NCBI GenBank assembly: GCA_007121455.1
Contig: SKKN01000005.1
Coordinates: 1-64,000, forward strand
DNA: 64,000 nt
From: Gemmatimonadota bacterium
GTDB taxonomy: Bacteria; Gemmatimonadota; Gemmatimonadetes; Longimicrobiales; Gaopeijiaceae
Direction: 5' to 3'
The notes beneath the pieces were generated by a model. It was not told where the DNA came from and searched no databases. It saw only the letters and a list, made by a program, of their open reading frames with translations. Both the position numbers and the translations under genes were made by a program. This document shows, one piece after another, positions 7,536 through 15,497 of this stretch (its first letter is position 1; each line of letters opens with the position of its first letter).

Positions 7536-8154
7536 CCGCCGGGGGCATGGACTCTTCCTCATGCATCAGCACAACCTCGTTCAGGATCTTCGCGAGCCAC
7601 CCTGGGACGGCGGAGCAAGCCATCAGAAGCGCCTCCCGCTCCTCCTTCGGGAGTTGTGGAACGGCCTTGGGAGCCTCAGCGGCGGCTGCCTCCTCCCCCA
7701 GCCACGCGAGAGCCCGAAGTACCTCGCCTGCCTTCCGGCCCGCGCCCCAGAGCTTCCAAGACGGTGCATGCTGAAGCTCGACCACCTGCTTCCCCAGCGT
7801 GAGACGCCGGGAACGACCGGAGGTGAGGAAGACGGGTCGTACCGGGACCTGGGTGGTCAGCCCCAACGCGTTGGCCGCCGCCGCTCCGCTCCGAGCAACG
7901 GTCTCTCCGGTAAGGTTCGCGATTTGCCTAACCACACGTTCGGGCGCGGACGCTCGCTTACCGTAGCGCGTGCGGGCAGGGCGCAGATAGCGGCCCCGCT
8001 CCACCCGGAGAAGCTCCCCGCTCTTGGCAAGGCGTGAAAGGGCTTGATCGACAGCGGCACGACTTCCCAGATGCAGGAAAGCCGTCGGCGCCACGACCGC
8101 ACCCTCGGGTAGCCGTTCGCTGTGCTCAAGAACCCGCTCTTTGATGCCCGACAT
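7528..8154 (-). CDS. AbiEi/DUF6088-type antitoxin, winged-helix
   Basis: A 208-residue protein beginning 'MSGIKERVLEHSERLPEGAVVAPTAF', followed by 'GSRAAVDQALSRLAKSGELLRVERGRYLRP', a winged-helix DNA-binding domain with the 'GRY' wing typical of AbiEi/DUF6088 proteins. The central 'ARSGAAAANALGLTTQVP' and 'RRLTLGKQVVELQHAP' segments are also family features. These proteins neutralise AbiEii nucleotidyltransferase toxins and repress their own operon (type IV systems). Here the toxin is almost entirely deleted, leaving an orphan antitoxin, which could still protect against a related toxin elsewhere. An inverted repeat lies upstream. Confidence 0.8.
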   Translation of the reverse strand: MSGIKERVLEHSERLPEGAVVAPTAFLHLGSRAAVDQALSRLAKSGELLRVERGRYLRPARTRYGKRASAPERVVRQIANLTGETVARSGAAAANALGLTTQVPVRPVFLTSGRSRRLTLGKQVVELQHAPSWKLWGAGRKAGEVLRALAWLGEEAAAAEAPKAVPQLPKEEREALLMACSAVPGWLAKILNEVVLMHEEESMPPADG

Positions 8155-8170
8155 GACTCGCTCCCGTGGT

Positions 8171-8198
8171 TGTCAGAAACCTAATACTCTTCCTGACA
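8171..8198 (-). promoter_or_regulatory. Inverted repeat/promoter upstream of the AbiEi-type gene
   Basis: TGTCAG (8171-8176) and CTGACA (8193-8198) form an inverted repeat with a 16-base spacer, 17-44 bases before the ATG at 8154. On the minus strand TATTAG between the arms is a plausible -10. Autoregulation by the winged-helix antitoxin is likely. Confidence 0.45.
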
Positions 8199-8249
8199 CC
8201 CCTCAAGGCCCGCATGCGCTGGAGCGTCCTTGGAGCCGGCGCTCGCTCA

Positions 8250-8382
8250 TCATGTGTGCCATTTGTGTGCCAAAACGGGGGTCATATGGCGACACACAAA
8301 AAAACGACCCAGTGAGGACAATCGCCTCACTGAGCCATTTTTTTGTGGTGGGCTGACTGCGCCCTAATGGAGGCGGCGGGAG
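8250..8382 (+). repeat. Copy 2 of the tmRNA 3' end with about 120 bp of shared flank
   Basis: This segment matches 24806-24937 over its whole length with scattered differences. It contains, in order: two TGTGTGCCA words (8253-8261, 8264-8272), a bidirectional terminator (A-run 8298-8304, stem CAGTGAGG 8310-8317 with CCTCACTG 8325-8332, T7 8338-8344), the string GTGGTGGGCTGACTGCGCCC, and the 15-base tmRNA core (8368-8382). Similarity ends just after the core. It looks like the inner junction of two tandem elements that share the same right end. Confidence 0.7.
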
Positions 8383-8542
8383 TGATCTCCGGGCGGGCCT
8401 GCGGCCCGTCCTCGATCGTCTCGCGGGAGGAGATGGCCCCTCTTCGACACGGCTCCAGCCCGCTCGGCGCGAACCCACATGCGTTACGACGGGCGCCTCC
8501 GTAACTGACTACTTGATAGTGACTTGCGGAATCTATCAAAGA

Positions 8543-8563
8543 TGTGTGCCATGCTGTGTGCCA
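8543..8563 (+). repeat. Third TGTGTGCCA pair
   Basis: TGTGTGCCA occurs at 8543-8551 and 8555-8563, a spacing of 12 bases, close to one helical turn. The pairs at 8253/8264 and 24808/24819 are spaced by 11. These may be protein-binding (arm-type or excisionase) sites, or remnants of the 3' ends of lost genes. The rest of 8383-8699 shows no convincing gene. Confidence 0.4.
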
Positions 8564-8699
8564 TTTTCGACCTCGATAGGCGCAAGCCACCGGACGTCCA
8601 CGACGACGAAAACGAGCGCCTGCAGGCGGCCATTCCCGACCTGTTGGCCGAAGCAGGGGTACCACGATATCGTTGAACCCAGTGATTCTGGAGCACCCC

Positions 8700-8921
8700 A
8701 TGTCTACGGAACAGATTGAATGGGAACTCCTGAAGCTTCCGGCATCCGAGCGGGCCCGGCTCGCCGAGCGACTCATCGCCAGTCTGGATGAGGAAGCCGA
8801 AGTGGACCGTGCCTGGATCGAGGAAGCCCGTCGGCGCGACGAGGAGTTCGATTCAGGAGCGGTCGCGGCACTCGCGCTCGAGGACTCCCTCCGAGATATC
8901 CGGAACCGGTTCGGGTGGTAA
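8700..8921 (+). CDS. Addiction-module antitoxin (small acidic family)
   Basis: A 73-residue protein, 'MSTEQIEWELLKLPASERARL' then 'RLIASLDEEAEVDRAWIEEARRR' in pattern, as in the putative addiction module component family (TIGR02574-like), which pairs with ParE/RelE toxins. I chose ATG 8700, which has GGAG about seven bases upstream, over a TTG at 8673. Its TAA overlaps the GTG start of the toxin frame at 8915. The antitoxin looks complete but its toxin does not. Confidence 0.75.
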   Translation: MSTEQIEWELLKLPASERARLAERLIASLDEEAEVDRAWIEEARRRDEEFDSGAVAALALEDSLRDIRNRFGW

Positions 8922-9116
8922 CTCGGATCCACCCAGAGGCCTTGGCGGAGCTGGCTGAGGCCGCCCGATCCTACGACGAACGCGCGCCAGGCCTCGGCCG
9001 GGACTTCTTCGAAGAGACCGAGGCCGTCATCCGGGCCGTGGTCGAGAACCCTGAAGCGGGAACGATCCACGAATCGCCCTACCGCCGAATGCTGTGCCGC
9101 CGCTTTGTTCGGTCCG
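8915..9116 (+). pseudogene. ParE/RelE-type toxin, 3'-truncated
   Basis: GTG 8915 starts 'VTRIHPEALAELAEAARSYD', then 'GLGRDFFEETEAVIRAVVENPEAG' and 'SPYRRMLCRRF' in pattern, a ParE-type toxin up to about base 9110. Family members continue 'P(Y/F)...VYR.......V.AV.H..R.P.YW'. Here the final catalytic and binding strands are missing and the frame runs on to a stop at 9205 through the antisense end of the RND pump gene. The break coincides with the left end of the pump module (stop at 9117), so I infer the pump segment replaced the toxin's 3' part. Confidence 0.7.
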
Positions 9117-12100
9117 TTACCGGGCGGAAATCCGCGCCAGCGAAGTGGCCAGACCGGGCAGCAGCAGGCACGCGAGCGGGATCGAGAGCAGGAGGGCTCC
9201 CGTAAGTGCGATGGCGAGCGGCTGAAGCAGTCCAAACACCTCCGCCCCGCCCACGAGAAGGGGGCTCATGCCGAGCACCGTGCTGAGCACGGTGAGTGTG
9301 ATGGGACGCAGGCGGTCGCGTGCGGCGGCATACAGCGCTTCGTCGATCGGATCTCCGTCCGGGCCAGACGTCGCGTCTCGCGCCTGCGAGAGCACCAGGA
9401 TCACGTTGTTCGCGACGATCCCCACCGCGATGAGCAGTCCCGCCAGGACCATGGCGTCGAGCGGGCGACCGAGCACTCCCAGGAGGAGAATCGCCCCCGC
9501 GGCGCTCAACGGAATGGTGAGGAGTCCGGCGAGCGCGAACGAGATGGCCCCATACTGGACCACCAGGAGCGTGAGCACCATCACGAGGGCGAGCGCGATT
9601 GCGATCGCGAAGGTACGGCTGGTCTCCCGGAGGGCATCGAGCTCCCCTTCCAGCCACCATCCCACCCCCGGCCCCAACCCGGCTCCCGCCAGCGCCTGCT
9701 CGACAGCTTCCCCTACGGAGCCGGGGCCGGGTCCCCTCGGGTCGAGCTGGGCGGAGACTCGCACCACGCGCTGCCCCTCCCGTCGCTCGATGTGCATCGG
9801 CTCCTCCACCAACCGGAAATCCACCACGTCGCCAAGATGCACGGTCCCCCCGGAAGCGGCGGTGATTCGCGTGCGCTCGAGCTCCTCCGGTCCCCCGGCG
9901 GCTCGCCGGTCGTACCGGATCCTGAGGGCCAAGGGCTCGCCCCGGTCCATGCGCTGCCTCAGAACTCGACCCTCGAGAGTGTAGGTCACGGCACGGTCCA
10001 GGTCGGTGGGCGTCACCCCGTTCGCGGCCAGGATGTCGTATCGGGGCTCGACCCTCCACCTGGGGCTGACGCCACCCCGCATGCGCCCTACGTCCAGGAG
10101 GCCGGGCACGGACCCCAGGATCTCGATGACTTGCGCCTCAGCCTCCGCCAGAGCAAGGACATCGTCATCCTCCCGGGTGAGCACCACGATCAGATCGGCC
10201 TCGGCCAGCCCCGTCTGTACGCCTCGGATACGGGGTGGGGTCACGGAGGCCTGGAGGGCCGGGACACCGAGCCCGCGCAGCGCCTCCCGGGCGGCATCGG
10301 CCCATCGTTCCGATGATCCGGCGGCGCTCGGATCGACCCGGATCAGGAGGTCCGTTCGACCGGGACGCTGGGTAGGGAGCCCCTCACGAAAGTACCCGCC
10401 CACCGTGCTGAACACTGCAAGTGTCCCGGGCAGCTCCTGAAGGACGGACTCCGCGCGGCGCGAAAGGCCGTCGAGCTCGTCGGGGGTGATCCCGGCTGGA
10501 TGGACGATCCGCGCCTCCACGAACCCGTCGTCCACCACCGGTAGGACCTCGAAAGGAAGCGCCCGGCCTCCGAACACCAGGATCACTCCCAGCCCGAGGA
10601 CCATGCCCCAGGCGATAACCGGGCGCTCCGTCACGCGCCACCAAAATGGGGGGCTCACCGCCGTCCGTCCGACTTCGGCTTCCTCACCGGCCGTGTCCGA
10701 GCGAGACATGATCGGAAGGAGGAAGACCGCGAAGAGGAACGAGAAGATTGCCGCCGCGACCACCGTCAGGATCAGGGGACGAAAGAGGAGAGACACCATC
10801 CCGGACACGAGGAGGAAGGGCAGCACCGCGGCAAGCGTCGTAAGCAATGCGCCCAGGAGCGGCTTGAACACGTCCGCCATCGCCTCGAGGTGAGGCGCCT
10901 TCACCCGGCTTCCCAGCCGGTCCATTCGGTCGAAGTAGATGATGGCGTAGTCCAGGCCGAGCCCGACCGAAAGCAGGAGGCCGGCGAGGGTGAGGAGGTT
11001 CAGCGACTCACCCATGAGATGGAGCGTGATGACCGTGGCGACGAGGCTCATGCCGACGATCATCGCCACCATCGGGACGTAGCGCCGATTCCGGAGCGCG
11101 ACGACGAGGAGAAGCATCGCGAGGAGCGCCCCCCCCGCTGCGGCGGTGACCACGCTCCAGACCGCGCTCCGCGTCACGATCGAGTCGTCGAAGAGCACGG
11201 TGGCATCGAGCTCCGCGAACGCACTCGTCTCCATGACCTCGTCGACCACGGCCCGGGCCTGGCGGGCCATGCTCAGCGAGTGGGCGTTCAGCGTCCGGTG
11301 AACCGACACAAGAACCGCCGGTTCTCCGTTCAACCGTACCCTTAGCCCCGTCTCCGACGGGGCCCGGTGAACCGTGGCGAAGGTTCCGAGTGGCACGGCG
11401 TATTCCGTCCCGACCACCGACACCGGAAGTTCGTGGAACCGCTCCGGCTCCCATCCGGTGTCGCCGATGACCGCGATCCCCTCGAAGGCGGGGGTCCGCA
11501 TGGCGCCGCTAGGGGGAGGCTGGGTCGCGCGCAGGAGGACGCTCTCAAGCGCGTCGAAGCTCACGCCCGAAGCCGCGTACGGAGCCGGGTCGACGTCCAC
11601 GACGAGCTCGGGAACCTCCTCCCGCCCGATGTACACCGCCTCCACGCCGGAAATCGCCCGAAGCCGGGGAAGAAGGCTCGCGCGGAGCCGCTGCCGGATC
11701 TCTGGCGCAGACAGGGTGGAGGATCCGAAGGCGAACTGGAGGACGGGATCCTCCATGGTCGAGACCGCGAAGATCTGAGGATCCGGAAAGTCGGGCGGGA
11801 TCTGCGCCCGGGCCCGCTGCACGGCCTGGGTGACATCCTGCAGAGCCCGGTCCAGGTCATAGCCCGGAGCGAAAAAGAGATCGAGGTAGCTGCGCCCATC
11901 ACCCGAGCGGCTTTCCAGGTGTACGATTCCGGGCACTCCCATGAGCGCGGCCTCGATGGGCTCGTTCACGCTCTCCTCGATCACCGCAGCCGTCTGACCC
12001 GCAATGTCGCTGATGACACGGACCTGAGGGTAGTGAATCTCGGGAAGGAGCTGGAGCGGCATCTGAGTGAGGACGATCCCCCCCAGGATCACCAGCGCCA

Positions 12101-12185
12101 CGCTGAGCGCCCCTACCGCGGTCCGCCGCTCGGCCAGCCCGCCCAGCATGCTGAGCAGTACGCCACGAAGACCACCGCCCGTCAC
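9117..12185 (-). CDS. RND efflux transporter, inner-membrane pump (pump A)
   Basis: A 1022-residue RND permease beginning at GTG 12185. Features: an N-terminal helix followed by 'LPEIHYPQVRVIS', a porter domain, 'NANDVNVI'-type elements replaced by divergent sequence, and helices 2-6 near 340-490. The second porter domain begins near 545, and the final helices run from about 870 to 1010. In the fourth helix the usual two-Asp motif reads 'GLGLDYAIIYFDR', one Asp followed by Tyr, more like MMPL-type transporters than AcrB. It is last in a TolC-adaptor-pump operon, with a GTGA overlap to the adaptor. Substrate unknown; drug, lipid or metal ions are possible. Confidence 0.88.
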   Translation of the reverse strand: MTGGGLRGVLLSMLGGLAERRTAVGALSVALVILGGIVLTQMPLQLLPEIHYPQVRVISDIAGQTAAVIEESVNEPIEAALMGVPGIVHLESRSGDGRSYLDLFFAPGYDLDRALQDVTQAVQRARAQIPPDFPDPQIFAVSTMEDPVLQFAFGSSTLSAPEIRQRLRASLLPRLRAISGVEAVYIGREEVPELVVDVDPAPYAASGVSFDALESVLLRATQPPPSGAMRTPAFEGIAVIGDTGWEPERFHELPVSVVGTEYAVPLGTFATVHRAPSETGLRVRLNGEPAVLVSVHRTLNAHSLSMARQARAVVDEVMETSAFAELDATVLFDDSIVTRSAVWSVVTAAAGGALLAMLLLVVALRNRRYVPMVAMIVGMSLVATVITLHLMGESLNLLTLAGLLLSVGLGLDYAIIYFDRMDRLGSRVKAPHLEAMADVFKPLLGALLTTLAAVLPFLLVSGMVSLLFRPLILTVVAAAIFSFLFAVFLLPIMSRSDTAGEEAEVGRTAVSPPFWWRVTERPVIAWGMVLGLGVILVFGGRALPFEVLPVVDDGFVEARIVHPAGITPDELDGLSRRAESVLQELPGTLAVFSTVGGYFREGLPTQRPGRTDLLIRVDPSAAGSSERWADAAREALRGLGVPALQASVTPPRIRGVQTGLAEADLIVVLTREDDDVLALAEAEAQVIEILGSVPGLLDVGRMRGGVSPRWRVEPRYDILAANGVTPTDLDRAVTYTLEGRVLRQRMDRGEPLALRIRYDRRAAGGPEELERTRITAASGGTVHLGDVVDFRLVEEPMHIERREGQRVVRVSAQLDPRGPGPGSVGEAVEQALAGAGLGPGVGWWLEGELDALRETSRTFAIAIALALVMVLTLLVVQYGAISFALAGLLTIPLSAAGAILLLGVLGRPLDAMVLAGLLIAVGIVANNVILVLSQARDATSGPDGDPIDEALYAAARDRLRPITLTVLSTVLGMSPLLVGGAEVFGLLQPLAIALTGALLLSIPLACLLLPGLATSLARISAR

Positions 12186-13222
12186 GGCAGGGCTCCTGAG
12201 GCACTCAACGCAACGACCGCACGGCCCTCGGGGTGTGACCGTGGGTCGTAGCGAACCACCCGGTCGCCCACTTCGAGCCCCGCGATCACCTCGATCCCGT
12301 CGGAGTGCGCGCCCCCGAGCTCCACCGTCCGCCGCTCGATCCGAGCCGGGTCACCCGGCACGACGAGTGCGACCCAGTGGCGGTCCCCATCGCTTGCCAC
12401 CGCCGTCCAGGGGACGAGCAAAACATCGGCCGAACTCCTGCGGTGGAACACCTCCCCCACCCCATGCCCGTTCCCCTCTCCCGCCTCCAGGTAGAGATCC
12501 ACCTGGACGAACGCCGGGTGCACATCCGACGAGACGACCGCCCGCTCCACCTGAAGCTCCCTCCCGCTGGGGTGGCGGACGCTCGGCACGGTCGGTCCCT
12601 GGAAGAGCCCGGCCTCCGCCGAGCCGATGGAGAGGCGGATCCCCCGGCTCGAGGCGTCCTCCACCTCCAGGAGGGCCTCCCCGGCCGCGACGTTGGCGCC
12701 GGGGCTGACGACGGGGCGAAGGGCTCGCCCGGCCGCGGGCGACCGCACGACGTAGGACTCGACCAGCGCCTCGATCTGCTCGGCTTGCTCCCGCACCTCG
12801 AGAAGCCGGAGCTCCGCTGCGGCAACCTCCCCCGGGCCCGCCGCCCCCTCCTGGGCGAGGCCTCGCCAGCGGGTGAGCTCCTCCTCGAGCTGGGCCCTCC
12901 GTTCCGCCAACACCTGCCGCCGCGCCTCCACATCCGGCCCCTCTAGGCGGACGAGTGCTTGGCCCTGGGAAACATCGTCCCCGTCGCGCACGTCCACGGT
13001 GGCAACCCGCCCGGCAGCGGGGGCCCGGACGGCAAGGACGCGAAGCGGCTCGATGCGACCGGTCCAGCGGCGCTCGACCGTGACCTCTCGGGACTGGATC
13101 GTCCAGGCGCTCACCGGCACAGCCTGCTCACTCACGTCCGGGGGCTCGTCGGGTCCGCCACACGCTGCGACCGCGGCCAGGACAGCGAGGACGCTCCGGA
13201 GCCTTCCCCCGACCCCGATCAC
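12182..13222 (-). CDS. RND periplasmic adaptor, lipoprotein (pump A)
   Basis: A 346-residue membrane-fusion protein. Start GTG 13222 overlaps the TolC-family stop (GTGA). The N-terminus is a lipoprotein signal, 'SVLAVLAAVAAC', with Cys near residue 21. Then come 'VERRWTGRIEPLRVLAVRAPAAGRV' (barrel-sandwich entry), a helical hairpin at about 100-155 and the returning lipoyl half, 'VRSPAAGRALRPVVSPGANV'. A longer in-frame extension upstream exists but lies within the TolC gene and has no domain content. The protein should bridge the inner-membrane pump and the outer-membrane channel. Its own stop overlaps the pump start. Confidence 0.88.
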   Translation of the reverse strand: MIGVGGRLRSVLAVLAAVAACGGPDEPPDVSEQAVPVSAWTIQSREVTVERRWTGRIEPLRVLAVRAPAAGRVATVDVRDGDDVSQGQALVRLEGPDVEARRQVLAERRAQLEEELTRWRGLAQEGAAGPGEVAAAELRLLEVREQAEQIEALVESYVVRSPAAGRALRPVVSPGANVAAGEALLEVEDASSRGIRLSIGSAEAGLFQGPTVPSVRHPSGRELQVERAVVSSDVHPAFVQVDLYLEAGEGNGHGVGEVFHRRSSADVLLVPWTAVASDGDRHWVALVVPGDPARIERRTVELGGAHSDGIEVIAGLEVGDRVVRYDPRSHPEGRAVVALSASGALP

Positions 13223-14526
13223 GGCAGGCTCTCCTGGCCGAGACGACCTGGGACCGCGTCCAGACGCCCCTCCGCCTCCCCGTACCGGATAAGGGCGAGG
13301 GCCACCTGGAGGTCGAGCACGACCTTCTCCTGCCTTGCCTCGTGCAGACGTTCGTGCGCGTCGATCACGTCGGTCCAGTGCCCTACGCCTTCGCGCCAAC
13401 GCGCCAGGGACGCCTGGCGTGCTGTCTCGGCACGCACAACCTCCTCCTCGAGCCGGTCGGCCCGGTCCTCGGAACGTTCCAACTCGGCCGCAAGCCCGTG
13501 AAGCTCGCGAGTCAGCGCCATCCGCTGGCTTTCGGCCTGGGCCCGTACGCTTCGTGCGAGCGCCTCCTCCGCGGCCGCTCGGCCCCCACGGGTTCCGAAA
13601 AGGTCCGGGCTCCACCGCGCCGTGAAGCCCAGGAGGTACTCCATCCGGTACGAATCGTCCACGAAAGCGCGCGAGCGGACGGGGCCCGCTCCCCCCGTGA
13701 GCCCGATCTGAACGCGATCGAGATTGCGTTCCACATCGGCAGTCGCGTCCCCTGCCTCCGCGAGCCGCTGCAGACGGAGGAGTTCGGGATTGTCGGTCAG
13801 GTCCGGGGCCCCGGTGTTTCCTTCGCTCCCGGGATGGATCGTGGTCGGACGCACGCAGCGCCCCAGCAGGGCCGAAAGCACGGCGCGGCCCCGGGCCCGG
13901 TCCTGCTCCGCAGCGGCGAGGAGCCGCTCGGCGCGGGCCAGGGACTCGTCCAGAAGGTGCCCCTCCCACCGGGCATCGACTCCCGCCGCCAGCCGACGTT
14001 CAACGGGATCCGCGAGCTCCCGGAGGCCGTCCCGCTGCTCGATCCTGGCCTCGAACAGAGCCTCCGCGGCCGCCGCCTCCACATACAGCCGGGCCAGCTC
14101 CCCGCGGAATTCCACATCGAAGGCCCTTCCCGCGGCCTCGGCTTCCGCGCGAAACAGGTCCGCTTCGCTGGCCCTGTGCCGACGCTCGCCATCGAGAAAT
14201 GTCCAGGTCCCGAGGAGACGCAGTTCGCCCCGGAACCCCACGCCGAGCGCCCGCTCCTCGCTTGGACTGAGCCGCTGACCCCAGTTCTCGAGGCCCTCCA
14301 TGGAGAGTTGCGGCGACCATTCCCGGCGCACGGCGGAGCGCCGTGCCTCCCAGGCCTCGACCATCTCAGTCGCTGCCCGGTAGCCGGGATCCACACCCGT
14401 CGCGTCGCTCCATACCCTCGCAAGCGCGACGGGCTCGGGCGTTTCGCATGTGGGGAGAACCAGGAGGCTCGGGGCGGGGGCCTCGAACGCGACGACGGTC
14501 AGAGCCGTGACGAGCACGCCGATCAT
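13219..14526 (-). CDS. TolC-family outer-membrane channel (pump A)
   Basis: A 435-residue outer-membrane efflux protein with an N-terminal signal ('GVLVTALTVVAFEAPAPS'). The rest is mostly long amphipathic helices rich in Ala, Glu, Arg and Leu, in two repeats. One runs about 45-220 and ends 'ARGRAVLSALLGR'. The other runs about 240-420 and ends 'LHEARQEKVVLDLQVALALIRYGEA', the OEP repeat pattern. First gene of the TolC-adaptor-RND operon; all three genes overlap by four bases at GTGA junctions. The region upstream (14527 on) holds a decayed methyltransferase, so the promoter must lie in or beyond it. Confidence 0.85.
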   Translation of the reverse strand: MIGVLVTALTVVAFEAPAPSLLVLPTCETPEPVALARVWSDATGVDPGYRAATEMVEAWEARRSAVRREWSPQLSMEGLENWGQRLSPSEERALGVGFRGELRLLGTWTFLDGERRHRASEADLFRAEAEAAGRAFDVEFRGELARLYVEAAAAEALFEARIEQRDGLRELADPVERRLAAGVDARWEGHLLDESLARAERLLAAAEQDRARGRAVLSALLGRCVRPTTIHPGSEGNTGAPDLTDNPELLRLQRLAEAGDATADVERNLDRVQIGLTGGAGPVRSRAFVDDSYRMEYLLGFTARWSPDLFGTRGGRAAAEEALARSVRAQAESQRMALTRELHGLAAELERSEDRADRLEEEVVRAETARQASLARWREGVGHWTDVIDAHERLHEARQEKVVLDLQVALALIRYGEAEGRLDAVPGRLGQESLP

Positions 14527-14535
14527 GTGGATTGC

Positions 14536-15141
14536 CTATGGGAAGATCTCGGAAGCCAGCAGAATTCCAGCCGTAATGTGGCCGCCGGCCGGAACGGGCC
14601 GCAAGTGGCCCGGCCGTGAGCCGATGCTGGCTTGAGACCGATGCCGCCAGGGCCCTCTCGGCCCCGGCTCCGCGGCTCTCATGGCCGCGAAGGCAGTTCC
14701 GAGGAGCGTTCTTCGTCCAAGGGTACGCTCCAGAGTCCGGGCGAGTCTCCAGCGATGGGTTCCCGGAGAGTAGAAGACTGCGGAACCCCATGCGTCGGGA
14801 ATGAGTCCGGCGTTCCGCGCTAGCCTCGCTAACCCTCGACGGGTCCGGAAGCGCGACTCTCTCCGAACCGGGCGTCCCCCCTACCCGCGGACCCGGCGGC
14901 AAACATTCCATGGACTCCATCGACCGAGCTCTCCCACCACCAGGCTCCCGCCGGGCTCGAGAATCCGTACGAGCTCCATGAGCGCCCTTTGGGGGTAGGG
15001 GACGAAACAAAGAACCGTGACCGAGATGACTTGCTGGAAGGTGCCGCTGGGAAAGGGAAGAGCCTCCACATCACCCGGGACGATCGTCAGGGGGACACCT
15101 CCCGTCCGGGCACCACCCGTCGCCTCAACCGGCCTCCGGCC
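14536..15141 (-). pseudogene. SAM-dependent methyltransferase remnant, 5'-truncated and with in-frame TAG
   Basis: On the minus strand one frame reads '...PVEATGG' then 'EALPFPSGTFQQVISVTVLCFV', 'PQRALMELVRILEPGGSLVVGELGRW' in pattern, the motif IV-VI region of a type-11/UbiE-like methyltransferase. It reaches TAG at 14881-14883, right after 'CRRVRG'. Beyond the stop the same frame resumes 'FRTRRGLARLARNAGLIPDAWGSAVFY' and 'GRRTLLGTAFAAMRA', which is the usual C-terminal part of such proteins. Motif I (the SAM-binding glycine loop) and the start are missing. So the gene has both lost its 5' half and acquired a stop. Confidence 0.7.
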
Positions 15142-15360
15142 GCCCCGAGAACGTCAGAAGCGGGACGGGCAGCGGAACATCATTGCCATTGCCGGGCTGT
15201 TGGTGCTGGTAGCATCCATCGGTCGGGGGGAGTTTTTCCACCCCACGCCTCACGAAGAGGCGGTTTTCCAGTGAACGGCTAAGGTGTCGGGTCGCGATGA
15301 CTTCCCGCGTCTCATCTACCGATGAATTGACCCCCCACGCCGGCGTGTCCTGCCCGGGAC

Positions 15361-15405
15361 GAACGGAGAAACGGGAGAGCAGAATGCGAAGGAACTCGTG
15401 GGCCA
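15361..15405 (+). repeat. Duplicated leader/start region (copy a)
   Basis: This stretch nearly equals 17180-17223, the ribosome site and first codons of the TolC-family gene of pump B. Both read GAACGGAGAA(A)CGGGAGAGCAG followed by ATGCGAAGGA. Similarity fades after about 45 bases. It suggests a partial duplication or gene conversion that placed a ready-made translation start before the multicopper oxidase. Confidence 0.65.
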
Positions 15406-15497
15406 GGAGCGCCTGGGTGAATATCGAGCTCGCCGAGTCGGTGGCGGACCTCGCCCTCTACCTGGGATGGTCCCGGGGGCTCCGGCATGGCTTCTGA
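15384..15497 (+). CDS. Small ORF coupled to the multicopper oxidase
   Basis: A 37-codon frame starts at ATG 15384 with GGGAGAG upstream, inherited from the duplicated TolC leader. It diverges after five codons ('MRRNSWARSAW...') and ends at TGA 15495-15497, overlapping the ATG of the oxidase at 15487 by 11 bases. I recognise no family. It may act only as a leader whose translation delivers ribosomes to the oxidase start, which itself has only a G-rich site. Confidence 0.3.
   Translation: MRRNSWARSAWVNIELAESVADLALYLGWSRGLRHGF

Noticed and set aside
8513-8719. A 68-codon frame before the antitoxin
   Set aside because: Cys/Thr-rich composition without a family, and it overlaps the antitoxin in another frame.
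5705-14883. TAG as a recoded sense codon, because two genes have a single in-frame TAG
   Set aside because: Intact genes such as the permease ending at 2685 terminate in TAG, and all housekeeping genes read normally. Simple pseudogenes are more likely.
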